A stretch of DNA of 64,000 bases from Dipteris shenzhenensis (lineage: Eukaryota > Polypodiophyta > Polypodiopsida > Gleicheniales), in assembly GCA_047967505.1 (NCBI GenBank), contig CM106540.1; one strand, given 5' to 3'. Below are positions 25,401 through 35,920 of the stretch, piece after piece. The stretch's first letter is position 1, and every line of letters begins with the position of its first letter. The notes under the pieces were generated by a model, which was given only the letters and a program-made list of their open reading frames with translations, did not search any database and was not told where the DNA came from. A program made the translations under genes and the position numbers.

Positions 25401-25528
25401 GTTATTTCCATCAAGACCTTAGCTTCGATGATATTGCCAAATGGTTGAAATGCCTCCTCCAGATCCCTCTGTGAAGTACTCCAAGAAAGCCCTCCAACAA
25501 AGCATCGAAACTCTGCTTCTGAAGACAT
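22499..25528 (-). CDS. RZ-1-like glycine-rich RNA-binding protein (RRM + CCHC)
   Basis: Spliced gene, two coding exons: 25,528-25,418 and 23,074-22,499, joined in phase 0 across a GT-AG intron of 2,343 bp, giving about 228 residues. The RRM (residues about 6-85) has RNP2 CFVGGLSW in exon 1 and RNP1 KGFGFVTF in exon 2. A single CCHC zinc knuckle follows ([14 protein letters not shown], about 105-118). The tail is Gly/Arg/Asp/Tyr-rich with RG and RYGG repeats and ends YEERR. This domain order is diagnostic of the plant RZ-1 family, nuclear RNA-binding proteins known for roles in splicing and cold response; those roles are family knowledge, not seen here. Splice sites: AAG|GTCTTG donor, CTCTGCAG|GTAGTT acceptor. 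Length is close to the smaller RZ-1 members. The start is chosen because [10 protein letters not shown] opens the RRM directly after a 5'UTR splice acceptor. It looks intact and is the only confident host gene in the window. Confidence 0.93.
23075..25417 (-). other. Large intron of the RZ-1-like gene
   Basis: The intron interrupts the RRM between RNP2 and RNP1. It contains no recognised gene or mobile-element protein. It holds a short near-duplicate (ATCGCAGCAAAGG near 24,699 and ATCACAGCAAAGG near 24,728), a C-run near 24,957, and AAAGCTATTT-type phrases near 25,100-25,170. Long introns are usual in the RZ-1/GRP family, where they can host alternative splicing; that is inference here. Confidence 0.6.
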
Positions 25529-26030
25529 AACGGGCTGCAGAAGAAGGTCAAGAGTCCACTGACGTCAGAAAAATGACATATTCGCAAACAGATGGATGCA
25601 TGGCCTTAAAACTGGACTAAATCCCAAGGAAATCGAAACATGCCTTTAACAGTGCTTCGTATTAGGTAACAAAAGGCCTTCGTTAGAATCAACGCACGCT
25701 ACGCAAGGAAAAGGCCAGAAAACTAGTTCTAGAAACACAAATTTCGACGAGCGGAAGATCGACACCAACCGGAGTATAAATCGAAAGGAAGATTATAAAC
25801 TAGGGTTCACTAATTGAAATATACAAACTAGAATGGGGATCACCGGTATTCCGCACAGATCTGAGACAGAGAACAGCGGACTCAAATTTCAAAAGGTTTA
25901 AAGGCCGAAGGAGCGATACTCACGGTCAATGAATACTGATGATCACAGAAACAGCGAACCAAACACACAGACGAAGAGATGAAGATGCAGGCAATTTCAC
26001 TTTCACAATAGAGAACCTTCCCAACTTTCT
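25529..26030 (-). promoter_or_regulatory. 5'UTR exon and 5'UTR intron of the RZ-1-like gene
   Basis: Just upstream of the ATG the minus strand reads TTCTTCTGCAG|CCCGTTATG, a good acceptor with the exon starting at 25,534. At 25,924 an exon ends CATTGACC|GTGAGTATCG, a strong donor. This implies a 389-bp 5'UTR intron (25,535-25,923) and a noncoding first exon extending upstream to somewhere near 26,030. Leader introns of this kind are common in highly expressed plant RNA-binding protein genes and often raise expression. The transcription start cannot be placed; only a weak TATA-like ATGTATAGATAT lies near 26,110. Confidence 0.6.
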
Positions 26031-26308
26031 ATCTCCTTCCAGAAGCTAATGTCAAGCAGTTTGCCTTCAAAACAAATTCCTCTTTTTTTTTTCTTGGCAC
26101 CCTTGTAATATCTATACATGGCTCCCCTCTTGGTGTTGGTGCATTGAACCCATCTCGATTCTCGGCATCGGCTCGACTTGGGCCCACAATCTTGCCCGTC
26201 CATAGGCATGCCCACAGTCATTAACACCTTCACTTCACACCAAACATGAGTGCTTGTATTCGCACTTTGAGATGAACAATATAGAAACATAAACATAATC
26301 TCTCAGTA

Positions 26309-26925
26309 ATCTAGACTTAGGAGCACTTCAATCTCTTGACATGGTTTGTGATTCCCCTAACACAATGTTCACGAGAATCAAGTCATCTAACGCATAGTCT
26401 CTAAGCAATCTAGCCTCAATAGCACTCCAATCTATTGACATGGTTTGCAATTTCTTTGGTATAATGCTCAAGAGAATGATGTTGTCTAATGCATAGACTT
26501 TAAGCAATCTAGCCTTAGGAGCACTCCAGTCTCTTGACATGATCTGCACTTTCCCTGGCAAAATGCTCGAGAGAACCAAGTTGCTTAATATGTGGTATCT
26601 AGGAAATATAGCTGTAGAAGTACTCCATTCTTTTGACATGGTTTTCAATTCTCCTTGCAAAATGTCCATGATATTTAAGTCACCTAATACATAGTCTCTA
26701 AGCATCTAGCCTTAGGAGCACTTTGGTCTCTTGACATAGTTTGCAATTCTCATGGCCAAATGCTCATAAGAATCAAGGTATCTAACACACAGCCTCTAAG
26801 TAATCTAGCCCTGATCTCTTGAAATGGTCTCTAATTCCCTTGGTAGAATTTTCATAAGGATCATGTTGCCTAATGCATAGTCTTGAAGAAACGTAGCCTC
26901 GAGAACATTGTATCTTGACACAATT
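26309..26925 (-). repeat. 99-bp tandem repeat, about six copies, open on the minus strand
   Basis: Units start near 26,309, 26,408, 26,507, 26,605, 26,705 and 26,803, each opening with AATCTAGCCT-like sequence, then TCTTGACATGGTTTGCAATT, then AATGCTCA-AGAATCA, then CTAATGCATAGTCTCTAAGC. Period 98-100 bp, with diverged copies. Because 99 is 33 codons, the minus strand reads through four units as one open frame (26,705-26,328) with a recurring peptide of the type RLLRDYALDD, then SRDWSAPKA. It lies about 300 bp upstream of the RZ-1-like gene. No family recognised. Confidence 0.85.
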
Positions 26926-27039
26926 TTTGAACCCTAAAAAAAGTTGCATTCTTGAGTATATTAAATCAGTGTTACACTTTGTTCTCCCTAGTAGTGAAGT
27001 AAGCAAAAATGTTGTATTGAGCACTAGTGTGTGTGACAA

Positions 27040-27523
27040 AAGTTAAGTACCTTATTTGGTTTGAGAATATGACTTCTCATAAGTAGTGTCCACTTCAATT
27101 TACACTAAAATGTACAAGAGGAGGACAAAAAATACATGCTTTTCAAATCTCACATTTATAGAAGGGATATAATTATTGATCTAAAATTTCATATTAGGGG
27201 TGTATATAATATGGTAAATGGGGTTACAAAGGGGTTTTTCAAAGCTATAATGAACACTCCCAAACCTATCAACTCAAGTCAAAGGAAGAGAACTTGGCAC
27301 ACTGCTCTCTTATTCTCTTCTCTGCCTGTTACAATCCAAATAACTACCTAAACCACCTTCTAAAAGAGTGTGTGATTGGTGCTCCAACCTCCATTCATCT
27401 ATTGGCTGCATCATTGCGATCAACTGCACCTCTACTACAAAATGGGTGCTCGATCGCCTCCACCACTCCTTGCTCCTAACCGAGGTCGATGCTCGGTGAC
27501 CACGCACAAGTTAGCCTAACACC
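27040..27523. other. No recognisable gene
   Basis: Short frames only (27,136-27,351 and 27,294-27,479), without motifs. Probably flanking or leader DNA of the gypsy element that follows. Confidence 0.4.
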
Positions 27524-28260
27524 TTGGAAAAGAGTGGGGGCTTAAAGATAAAGGCAAAGAAGAAATATTCTAATAGCGACATAGAGGAGATGTCAGCAAA
27601 GAAAGATAAGCACGAGACCAAGCTAAAGAAAACCTTGAAGGAATCAGGCATTCAAGGAAAGCTGGGTAACAATGAGAAGTGGTGTAATAAGTGTTCTAGG
27701 GGTGGAAACTTGGAAGAAGAATGCAAAAGCAAGTATAGCAAAACCTGTACCAAGTTTGGGCATGATGACTTGGAATGTTGGTTCAATGGTAAAAAATTGC
27801 CATGTGTCAGCAACAGCAATGAACCAAGTGACAATTGATGCTCGGCCATCGAATGGTAAGCCACCACATCTCGAGAAAGAATGGCAAAGAGAAAAGTAAT
27901 GCTTGGCCATCGAATGGTAAGAATGGCAAAGAGAAAATAGATCTATCCAAGATCAAGTTCTCTTGATGTGGAGGAAAATCATCTACATTTTGATTGTCCA
28001 ATTTGGGTTGAACATTTAAAATTTCTCAAAAATAACATGGAAAGCAAGGACGTGGATCTGAAATGCTGAGCAATGTAGCCGTGTTACCAGATGCAAGTGA
28101 GGCCCAAGTGGTTACCAAGTCAAAATCTTTGATTGCAATTGCTAAAAACATAGATTCCTCAAGTAAAGATATCAATTGGAAAGCTCAAAAGGAGTTTGCC
28201 ACTAAAATTGCAAGGGATCTAAAGGGGAAAGCAGCAGCAGTGGAGATGCTTAAGGAATAG
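27524..28260 (+). pseudogene. Ty3/gypsy gag fragment with two zinc knuckles
   Basis: 27,524-27,838 is Lys-rich, then shows two Cys/His clusters in series: WCNKCSRGGNLEEEC, then CTKFGHDDLECW. In related plant gags this is a WCxxC..GH..xEC plus CxxCxxxGHxxxxC pair; a few ligands have changed here. A 61-bp direct duplication (27,838 and 27,899) follows. A further gag/linker-like frame (28,063-28,260) precedes the protease. Confidence 0.55.
27838..27960. repeat. 61-bp direct duplication in gag relic
   Basis: ATGCTCGGCCATCGAATGG at 27,838 recurs as ATGCTTGGCCATCGAATGG at 27,899, each followed by GTAAG and later AGAATGGCAAAGAGAAAA. Adjacent copies, offset 61 bp. Confidence 0.8.
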
Positions 28261-28499
28261 ATTCAGCCATACATTACCAAGCAAAGGGAGTCCTCAAATT
28301 CTAAGGTAAGTGCATCAAAACCGAGCACTTCATCAGAATCTAGTGTAGATCTAGCTGGATTATGGGAAATATTCAAGAATATGCAAATCATCCTAACACC
28401 GCATTGTTAGAAATTCTTTGCTCGACAGATTAAAGAATCATCCGAGAAACCAAAAGAGGTGAAATCTTTAGCCACTATACCTATCATTGACACACCAGT

Positions 28500-30240
28500 A
28501 GTCGATGAAGAAGTGCTAGTAATGACCATCAGAGTTAAAAACAAGCTATACTAGGTGTGACAGTAGATGGTGGTTCTGGAGTAAACATTATTTTTGAAGA
28601 AATTGGTAAGAGGTTGAAGTTCAAGTCCTTCAAACCATCATATTTCTAAGTACGCATGGAAGATCAAATGCCATTTGATCCAAAAGATATGCTACAGGAT
28701 GTTGTTATTTTTGTAGGTGGTATTTATTATACAGTTATTTTTATTGTAATTGCCATGGAATAACATGCTTACCCAATATTTTTGGGATGACCTTGGCTTA
28801 AAATGCAAAAGTACTCCATGAGGGGGTTCAGAAGAGATGATCATTAATACAGACAATCATGATATACGCTTTTCCAAAAATCCCCAAAAGATTTCGAGCA
28901 ATTGTAGCCTAAGGATTTGAAACTCACATATCCATTTCCTCAAGATGTCGAGTCACGAGTGAATGAATTCCAAATACTACTCGGGGGTGAAATTGCCATG
29001 TGACTATGGAAATCAAGCAAAAATTAAAGGCCAAGCAGATTGCTAAGCAAAAAACTCTGTTCTCAAGTAACTTCATGGAAGACATTGAAGGGGAAAAACA
29101 GCTAGTTGAAACACTAGTAACCATTATGCAACTTGATATTGAACAATTAGTACTGAACAATTAGTACTAGAGCCAACACAAGAACTCAATCTCAAAACGA
29201 AGGACAAACTTGCAATGGTAGTGGTAAGTGTTAATCTTTCTTTTGAACACCTAAGGGTGACCAAAGATCTATTTGTCAAGTACGAGGATGTTTTTTCCTA
29301 GAATTACACTGATCTATGATGAGTTGTGTCAACATAAGATACCTTTTGTGCCAGATGCCAAAGCAATTCGACAACAAAGGTATAGAATGAATCCCACTAT
29401 GGTAAACAGGTAAAAGCGGAGCTCAAGCCGAATTGGATCAACTTTTTTGTGGTGGCTTTATCTATGCTATTGATCACAGGATTGATTGGATGTTTCCCAT
29501 TGTGGTTGTGCCTAAAGAAAATGGTAAACTCCAAGTATGCATGGATTAGTGGAAGTTAAATGCATAGACTCCCTAACCCATTTCCAACACCGTTCACTGA
29601 TGGAATCTTGAATCAAGTTTTAGTACATGAGATGTACTCAGTTATGGATGGGTACCGTGGTTATAATCAAATTATTGTATCTCCATAGGATCAGGGATCA
29701 AGTTTTAGTACATGAGATGTACTCATGTTATGGATGGTTACTGTGGTTATAATCAGATAATTGTATCTCCATAGGATCAGTCTTTAGAACTAACTTTATT
29801 ATAGAATGAGGTGTTTATGCAGCCCCTTTAGGTTAAGAAATGCTCCATTGACCTTCGAGGAGTTTATGGTAGAAACTTTCCGTGACTATCCCACTGAGTT
29901 CATTGCCTTTTCCTTGGATGATAACTGTGTTTAATCCTCAGTTAAAGATCATCTTGGTCATCTGGAAAAGGTATTTCTAAGTTGCAGGCAAGTGGGTATT
30001 TCAATGAGCTTGGCTAAATGTGTATTCTGTGTCCAAGTGGGCATATTGCTCTCAGTCATGTTATTTCTCAAGTGGGCATATGTACTGAGCTAGGTAAAAT
30101 TCGAGCCATACAGCAAATGCCCAAGCCTAAGAATCCAACTCAATTGCATTCTTTTGTGGGCTTTATCAGCTTCTATAGATGCTTATCAAAGATTTTGCTA
30201 AGATTGCAGCCTCATTGCAGCTCCATTGTATGAGTTGGCA
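28500..30240 (+). pseudogene. Ty3/gypsy protease and reverse transcriptase, heavily decayed
   Basis: Protease: VDGGSGVNII near 28,566-28,595, then AYPIFLG and PWL near 28,770-28,795. RT: from about 29,270 (KYEDVFS) through IPFVPDAKAIRQQRYRMNP, NPFPTPFTDG and YSVMDGYRGYNQI to the catalytic block, read as FSLDDN near 29,915 (LDD retained). It continues through FVGFISFYRCL near 30,155-30,185. Stops, frameshifts and an internal tandem duplication (29,612-29,783) disrupt it. Much older-looking than the 6-12 kb gypsy copy. Confidence 0.75.
29612..29783. repeat. Tandem duplication inside decayed RT
   Basis: ATCAAGTTTTAGTACATGAG near 29,611 and again near 29,697, each followed by ATGTACTCA, GTTATGGATGG, GTGGTTATAATCA and TTGTATCTCCATAGGATCAG. 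Period about 86 bp. The copies differ at few positions, so the duplication is younger than many of the stops around it. Confidence 0.85.
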
Positions 30241-31215
30241 ATGACAAATGCTATGTTTGAATGGACTATCACATTGTCTATCGTTTTCCATGATTTAAAA
30301 AGCCGAGCACGAAACCAAGGTGGGATTTTATTTTCGATGTTAATGTGGATGCTTCTGGATATGCATTAGGAATTATCTTGGCTGAATTGGATGGTTAGCT
30401 ATATTACCCACTGTATTATGCCAGCTGGTTATTGACGCCTACTATGTCTAATTATACTACCACCGAGCGAGAAGCTTTGGGTATGATATTCAAAGTGTAG
30501 AAACTAAGACACTATTTACTTGGTAGTCGCTTTGTGTTTTATGTGGATCACCAAACATTACTTTATTTGATCAACAAAACTATCATTCAAGGGTGCCTTG
30601 TGCATTGGATGCTTCTTCTTCGAGAGTTAAATTTTAAAATTATTCATAGACCCAAGAAGACTCATGTAGGAGCTAAATGTTGATCGAAACTACCTACCTC
30701 GCTAGATACTTAGGGAGTTACTACTAAACTTCTAGATGCTGAACTCTTTGTAGTTGATGACTAGGAACATAAATATGCCGAGTTGATGCATTATCTGTCT
30801 AAAGGTAGAATTTCTGACACATTGCCTCGTGGCAACTTAGACAATTAGAATTGACGGCTTGGAACTACACTTTAATTTGTGGAAACCTCTATCATCAGTG
30901 TGCTGATGGTGTTCTTCGTCATTGGTTTATGCCACACGAGTGAGCAATCGCTTTACCAGAATCTCACTCAAGTCATTTAGGAGGACATTTCCAAGGAGAT
31001 CTAACTGTAAGAAAAGTGCTATAGGCAAGATTATGGTGCAAAATCTCATTTAAGGATGCTCAAACCAATTGTATGAATCATGATGTTTGTCAATGCACTA
31101 GACATGTATTGCCAAATCAGTCTATGCCATTGCAACCTACCCGTCTTTGGGAAGCTTTTTAAAGATGGGATTTGGATTTTGTTGGTCCTTTGAAACCTGC
31201 CAGCATAGAACAAAT
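30241..31215 (+). pseudogene. Ty3/gypsy RNase H and integrase start, decayed and truncated
   Basis: RNase H: DVNVDASGYALGIILA near 30,335-30,380, then YTTTEREALGMIF near 30,455, then FVFYVDHQTLLYLINK near 30,535. The Asp and Glu landmarks are visible despite stops. Integrase zinc-binding and core start: SHLGGHFQGD near 30,970-31,000, then TRLWEAF and RWDLDFVGPLKPAS near 31,142-31,205 with the first catalytic Asp. The integrase then stops abruptly at about 31,210, where a copia-type sequence begins. Confidence 0.7.
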
Positions 31216-31233
31216 GATTAAGACATTGTCCCT

Positions 31234-31880
31234 ATGAACAATTTCACTCTTATGAAAGGATTGGTAAACGATGTACTTTATGTTTCAAAACTTAGTAAGA
31301 ACCTTTGGTCGATTGGACAAATGTTGAAACATAACTATCGAGTCACCTTCAATGGAGATGAATGCATAACTAGAGCCATATCTAGAGGATATGAGCTAGT
31401 AGGAAAAGTAGTCAAGAAAGGATGCTTGTTCAAGATGCTAGCTTCAGTACTAGACAAAGTGTCGACGTGGAAATCAAGTCAAATACTCACATTCATATTA
31501 CTAAATTGTAAGTGTAGTACAATATTCACGACTAGTCTCCAACAAAGACTCACTCGCAGAGTGAACATGTAGAAGACTTACTAAGAACCTTTGGTTGATT
31601 GGACAAATGCTAAAACATAACTATTGAGTCACCTTAAATGGAGATGAATGCATAACTAGAGGCATATCTAGAGGATATGAGCTAGTAGGAAAAGGAGTCA
31701 AGAAAGGATGCTTGTTCAAGATGCTAGCTTTAGTACTAGACAAAGTGTTGACGTGGAAATCAAGCCAAATACTCATATTCATATTACTCTCATATTACTA
31801 AATTGTAAAGTGTAGTACAATATTCACGACTAGTCTCCAACAAATAACTCACTCGTGGAGTGAAGACGTAGAAGACTCCT
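31234..31880 (+). pseudogene. Ty1/copia GAG-pre-integrase fragment, tandemly duplicated
   Basis: 31,234-31,572 reads a copia pre-integrase segment: VNDVLYVSKLSKNLWSIGQM, then GYELVGKVVKKGCLFKM. The whole segment is repeated from about 31,580 to 31,878 (offset 286 bp at the start and 299 bp near the end because of a 12-bp TTACTCATA-type insertion). The second copy has in-frame stops. No copia integrase or RT follows. Confidence 0.75.
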
Positions 31881-31889
31881 ACAGGCCAA

Positions 31890-34400
31890 GCCTTGTAGAA
31901 TCAAGCACGCCGCTCAATAGTCGCTCTAAGCCTGGAGTCCCACGCTCCTAGGTGGAGCATAGAGTATAGATGATATCTTGCCAGATGGCGACCATGGTAG
32001 CCATGGGTGGAACCTGATGCTCACCCATCACGAGACTGTAACAAGCCACCCAAATGTTCCACACAGTGATATTGGCTACCACCTCCCAAACGCTGTCCTC
32101 CAGAGGAGAAGGGGGAGCTAGGCCATTAGGAGGAACTACCTCATGGAGCTCTATCCTTAGTATGCTCTAACCCTGTATTCAGTAGGCTGGGGAGATCTCT
32201 GGAGCGCGTGTCCTCCCTCCGTCAACCAGGCCACCATCTGTGGTGCCGTCAACATACAAGGTCATGTCATCTACAAACTCAAAGTCAAGCAGTTCCTCCT
32301 CTTGTTGGATTGGGAGCCTCAACCCTGTGAGGCCCGCCACCTGTGATCTCAAGTAGTAGCCCAAAGCCTCTGCTAGGGGAACCCTGGTGGCAGACCAAAT
32401 GAGAAAGAGGAAAGGCCTCACTCGTGTGTCCTCTGATAAGCATTTGGCTAGAGCTCCCCGCATAGAGCGCTGAGACTCCTCTAACCCATCTGTCGGAGAA
32501 ACCCAATCTCTACATAGTGCCCTCTAGGAAGGACCACTCCACTCTGTTACAGGCCTTCTCAAAATCCAAGAGAAGGATGGCCAGCAACTGTGACTCCTCC
32601 CTGGACCAATCCACTACCTCCCAAAAAGTGAAGATGTTGTCCAGAATGCTGCGCTCCTGGACAAACTCCGTTTGTGTGTCATGGATGATGTCAGTAAAAT
32701 GGGGCCATAACTGTAAGCTCAAGAACTTGACAAGGATCTTGTATGCAGTATCCAGTAGAGTGATCGGTCTTTACTATTTGATATCTGACCTATCTCCCCC
32801 GTTCGGGATCAAACAAATCCACCCCCTACTCAACGACTAAGGGAGGGAGCCCGTGTTGAAAATCTCCTGGCATGCTAGTCAGAAAGGGGTGGAGATAATC
32901 TCCCAAAAGTTTTGAAAGAAAGCCGGAGTCAAGCCATCCTTGCCAGGACACTTCTGGGTTGGGAGATCCCTAAGGGCTTCCCAAAGCTCCTCATCCATGA
33001 AAGGCTCCTCTAGCTTGCTACATAGATCTTTTGAGACTAATGTCGGAACTTGATCCCAAACTACCTCTCGGGCTACAAGACCAGTTGGAGTCATCCTCTC
33101 AGTCTAAAAAAGCTGGCTGTAAAAACTTATGGTTAGGTCTAATATCTTATGTGGGTCAATGTGCATGATGCCTTGTGGATCTCGGAGACACTGCAATTGT
33201 GTTTTGAAAGAACTGCTTTGTCATCTTGTCCCCTTGTTGTACCCAACGGGCCCTAGAAGAGTGATAAGAGAACGCAACCCGCCAAATCGCCATGTCCTGA
33301 AGCTCAAGGTGAGCGCTCTCAAGCCTGTCTCTAAGCCACTGAGAATCTGGGTTCTGCTCGCCAGTCTATGAAGGTGAGGTCCCTCCTCAAAGGCCACTCA
33401 TGATCCTGAAGCATCCTCGTGCGCCTAAGGGCATGAGCCTGTAGCTCCTCACTACTCCTCTAGATTGCATGGGCCACTTATGAAGCCTAGCCCTCGCCTG
33501 ATGTCATCTTTAACTGCTCCCAAATCCCTGCCATGGCCTACTGGATCTCCTCATCCTGTAGAAGGTCCTCTGGAATGCGAACCCCCTTTTAGGGGAGACC
33601 TCGATGGGGCTGCTCTTCTGGGGGAGACCTCGATGGGGCTGCTTTAAGAGAAGTACTACGGGAGAGTGGTCTGACATCGTGCTACCTGCCAGAATCTCGG
33701 TAGAGCGACCTCTGTGCAGTGCCCAATCACCAACGTAGAATCGGTCTAGTCTCTCAAGCAATCCATCGTGTCTCCTCTGTCCAAAAGAGAATAAAAGGCT
33801 GCCAGGTATCCTGTTGAAATCTAGCTCTCACCACGGGTCTCTGCCACTAATCATGAAAACGAACTCCTCCCAGGTGCTATGCTTTGCTACTGGCATCTTA
33901 GAGAATGAGGTGCCACCCTGCTTGTCTTCCCCAAACTCCAGGTTGTTGAAGTTCCCTCTTCTGGATCCCAATCTTGGACTCTCCCATCCTGACTCCCATC
34001 CAAACTGCCCATCGTGGGATAAGCTCGCCCTGATTGCAGAACTCTAGAGCCAAATTCTGTGAAACCAAGATGCAGACCCCTCCACTCTACCCTACTGCCG
34101 AGGACCACTCCTCCAGACCTCTCCTTGGGAGGAGGTGGTGACACCGTCTGATGTTTGATGCTAAGAACATAGGCTCCCGGATCAAAAGAATGTCCACTGT
34201 CTACCCTACCACGGCCCTTTGCAGTTCTTGCCAGAGTATTAAGTAATGCGGTGGCTGACTACGAGCACGGTCATGGAGCTCGTGCACATTCCACTCAGTT
34301 CTAGCAGATGATGGAGTCCCCAGGATCAGACTAAGTGGTTGAGAGCCCAGAGTCCCTCCCAGAGTTGATCCTCCTAGAGACCCTTGAAGGGGGCACACTT
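31890..34400 (-). pseudogene. LINE ORF2: endonuclease, reverse transcriptase, C-terminal remnant
   Basis: Minus-strand L1-type plant LINE. The endonuclease starts near 34,330 (WNVHELHDRARSQ), with a GRSGG-like segment read as VGWSGGVCILVS near 34,070, ERLDRFYVGDWALH near 33,750, and SDHSPVVLLL near 33,680. RT: CPGKDGLTPAFFQNFWE near 32,950; TEFVQERSILDNIFTFWEVVDW, then ILLLDFEKACNRVEWSFLEG (32,530-32,670); the catalytic box is read as FEFVDDMTLYVDG near 32,265 (FVDD in place of FADD/YADD). The segment expected between the palm and the C-terminal domain is mostly missing: a VWEVVANITVWNIW-like end follows within about 200 bp, near 32,050-32,100. Frameshifts are frequent; inactive. Confidence 0.8.
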
Positions 34401-34925
34401 TGCCAGCGTGTGAAGATTTTTGGGCTACCAAGCCAGTGTCTTCGGTGCAGATAGATGGGTCACCTCGCTAGAGATTGCCCTCGTGGCCCCCGAGCACCTC
34501 CCCCCCTCCTCCGTAGAGTAGATAGAGTCAACAGACAAGAATCCCACGCCCCCTCAGACAAGAGTAGCAAGAGTCTCGGACCCCCTAGTTGACCCCTTCA
34601 AAAGGGGACTGGACCCAGGTTAAAAAGAAAAAGAAACCAAGCAAATAGGCTTGCAAGCGCCACAGGTAGAGGGCCAAATGTAGAGAGAGGAACAAGGGTG
34701 TTCACAAGGCACCTGAGGCAGAGCAGGACTTATTGCATGGGAATCCACCTCCCTCACTGGAAGGGGCCACCGCCCAGCCAAATGTTCCTCATGTGGCAGA
34801 GGTTCAGCGTCCGCATTCACCCTCACATCAGAAGGAAACCCCAGGAGCTCCTGATGTGGCGATGGTAGATATGATAGTCAGGCAGCGGTTGAGGAGGAGC
34901 GGATCCAGAGCCCCGGTGAGCTTGA
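34400..34925 (+). pseudogene. Inverted LINE ORF1 segment: zinc knuckle and C-terminus
   Basis: On the plus strand, opposite to the rest of this LINE, 34,430-34,485 reads a CCHC knuckle (CLRC, then one stop and MG, then HLARDC). It is followed by WTQVKKKKKPSK near 34,610 and an acidic/Pro-rich tail to about 34,920. In plant LINEs this knuckle-plus-basic-tail is the second half of ORF1, between the DUF4283 domain and the endonuclease. Both of those flank it here but on the minus strand. Confidence 0.6.
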
Positions 34926-35288
34926 TCAATGGTCGACTTTGGCGGGGACTCGAGCACAGTGCCAAATGCTCACCCAATGGAGGGTAGGATGGCTCGGTAC
35001 TCCTTGGGAAGCCCTAGGAAGTGGAGCGTAACCAAAAAACATGGAACATGGTGTGTCATGTCCATGTCCTCCACTGTAAACCCAGGATACCAAGGAAAGA
35101 GGTAAACTAGATGCGGGCCAAGGCTCCATGAGTGTCGAGGTAGTGCTGGGGGAGCTCAAGTGGATGAGGAAAATGCCTCTTCCATAGATGATGACCTCTT
35201 GGATGTGGTTGCCCTTTAATGTCAAGCTTGCGTGGATCCACTCTCGCACCTGTCTCCATGTAGGTGTCAGGCTCACAATTCTATGCAC
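34926..35288 (-). pseudogene. LINE ORF1 N-terminal (DUF4283-like) domain
   Basis: Reads LTPTWRQVREWIHASLTLKG, then VIIYGRGIFLIHLSS, then LMEPWPASSLPLSLVSWVY. A one-base frameshift then brings in TLHFLGLPKEYRAILPSIGEHL. This order (xxWL..GFFLIRF..., W, LPxEYW...) matches the DUF4283 domain of plant LINE ORF1, an RNA-binding Gag-like protein. It is the 5' end of the minus-strand LINE; the true start is not identified. Confidence 0.65.
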
Positions 35289-35469
35289 AAACGCCTTGTC
35301 CTGGAGGGACTGAACTGCTTGCTATACTTGTTGCTTGTCAGCTGGGGAAAGAAGAACCTTAACGGCTGTGGGAGACGAGGGTACTACCATAGATCCCCTC
35401 TAGCCAAACCAAGGGTCACCACCAAGATTTTCTTTCATCTTAACAAGCACGAATGCTCCTGTTGCAGGG

Positions 35470-35920
35470 AGGTCGATGAGAAAAAAGGGGGGAGAGGAAG
35501 AAGGGCATCGAGGCAAGGCAAGGCAAAGAGGCGGAGTAGAGGTGGAGAGGACAGAGGGGAAGGTAGAAGGGAGGAGAGGAAGAAGGGAGAAAGGAGAGGA
35601 GGAGGAAGGAGTGCAGGAGTGGAAGGAGGGTGAGGGAAGCAGAGGAGAAGATAGGGGGGAGGCAGAATGGCGGGGGGGCATGCTAGCGAGAGAGGCAAGA
35701 GGTCGGAAGGTAGTGTGAGGCAGAAGGGAAGGAGGCTCAAAGGCAAGAAGGCAGGGAGAAGGAAGGGTAGAGTAGAGGAGCAGCAAGGGATGGGGGGAGC
35801 GGCTGGAGGCGAAGGAGTAGGACAGAGCGGGGAAAGGCAAGGCAAGGCGGGGGCGGAGTAGAGAAGGCAGGGCGGAAGGGCAACAAGGAGAGGCAGCCGA
35901 CAGAGCAGCCAGGAGTAGTA
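35470..35920 (+). repeat. Long purine-rich (GGA/GAA/GGC) tract
   Basis: About 450 bp in which the plus strand is overwhelmingly A and G (units such as GAGGAAGAAGGG, GGAGGAAGGAGTG, GGCAAGGCAAGGC). Open frames on both strands here (Gly/Arg/Lys/Glu-rich on plus, Pro/Leu/Ser-rich on minus) are products of low complexity. It sits immediately 5' of the LINE. Confidence 0.85.

Noticed and set aside
26309-26925. CRISPR-like array
   Set aside because: Units are contiguous 99-bp repeats without spacers, in plant nuclear DNA.
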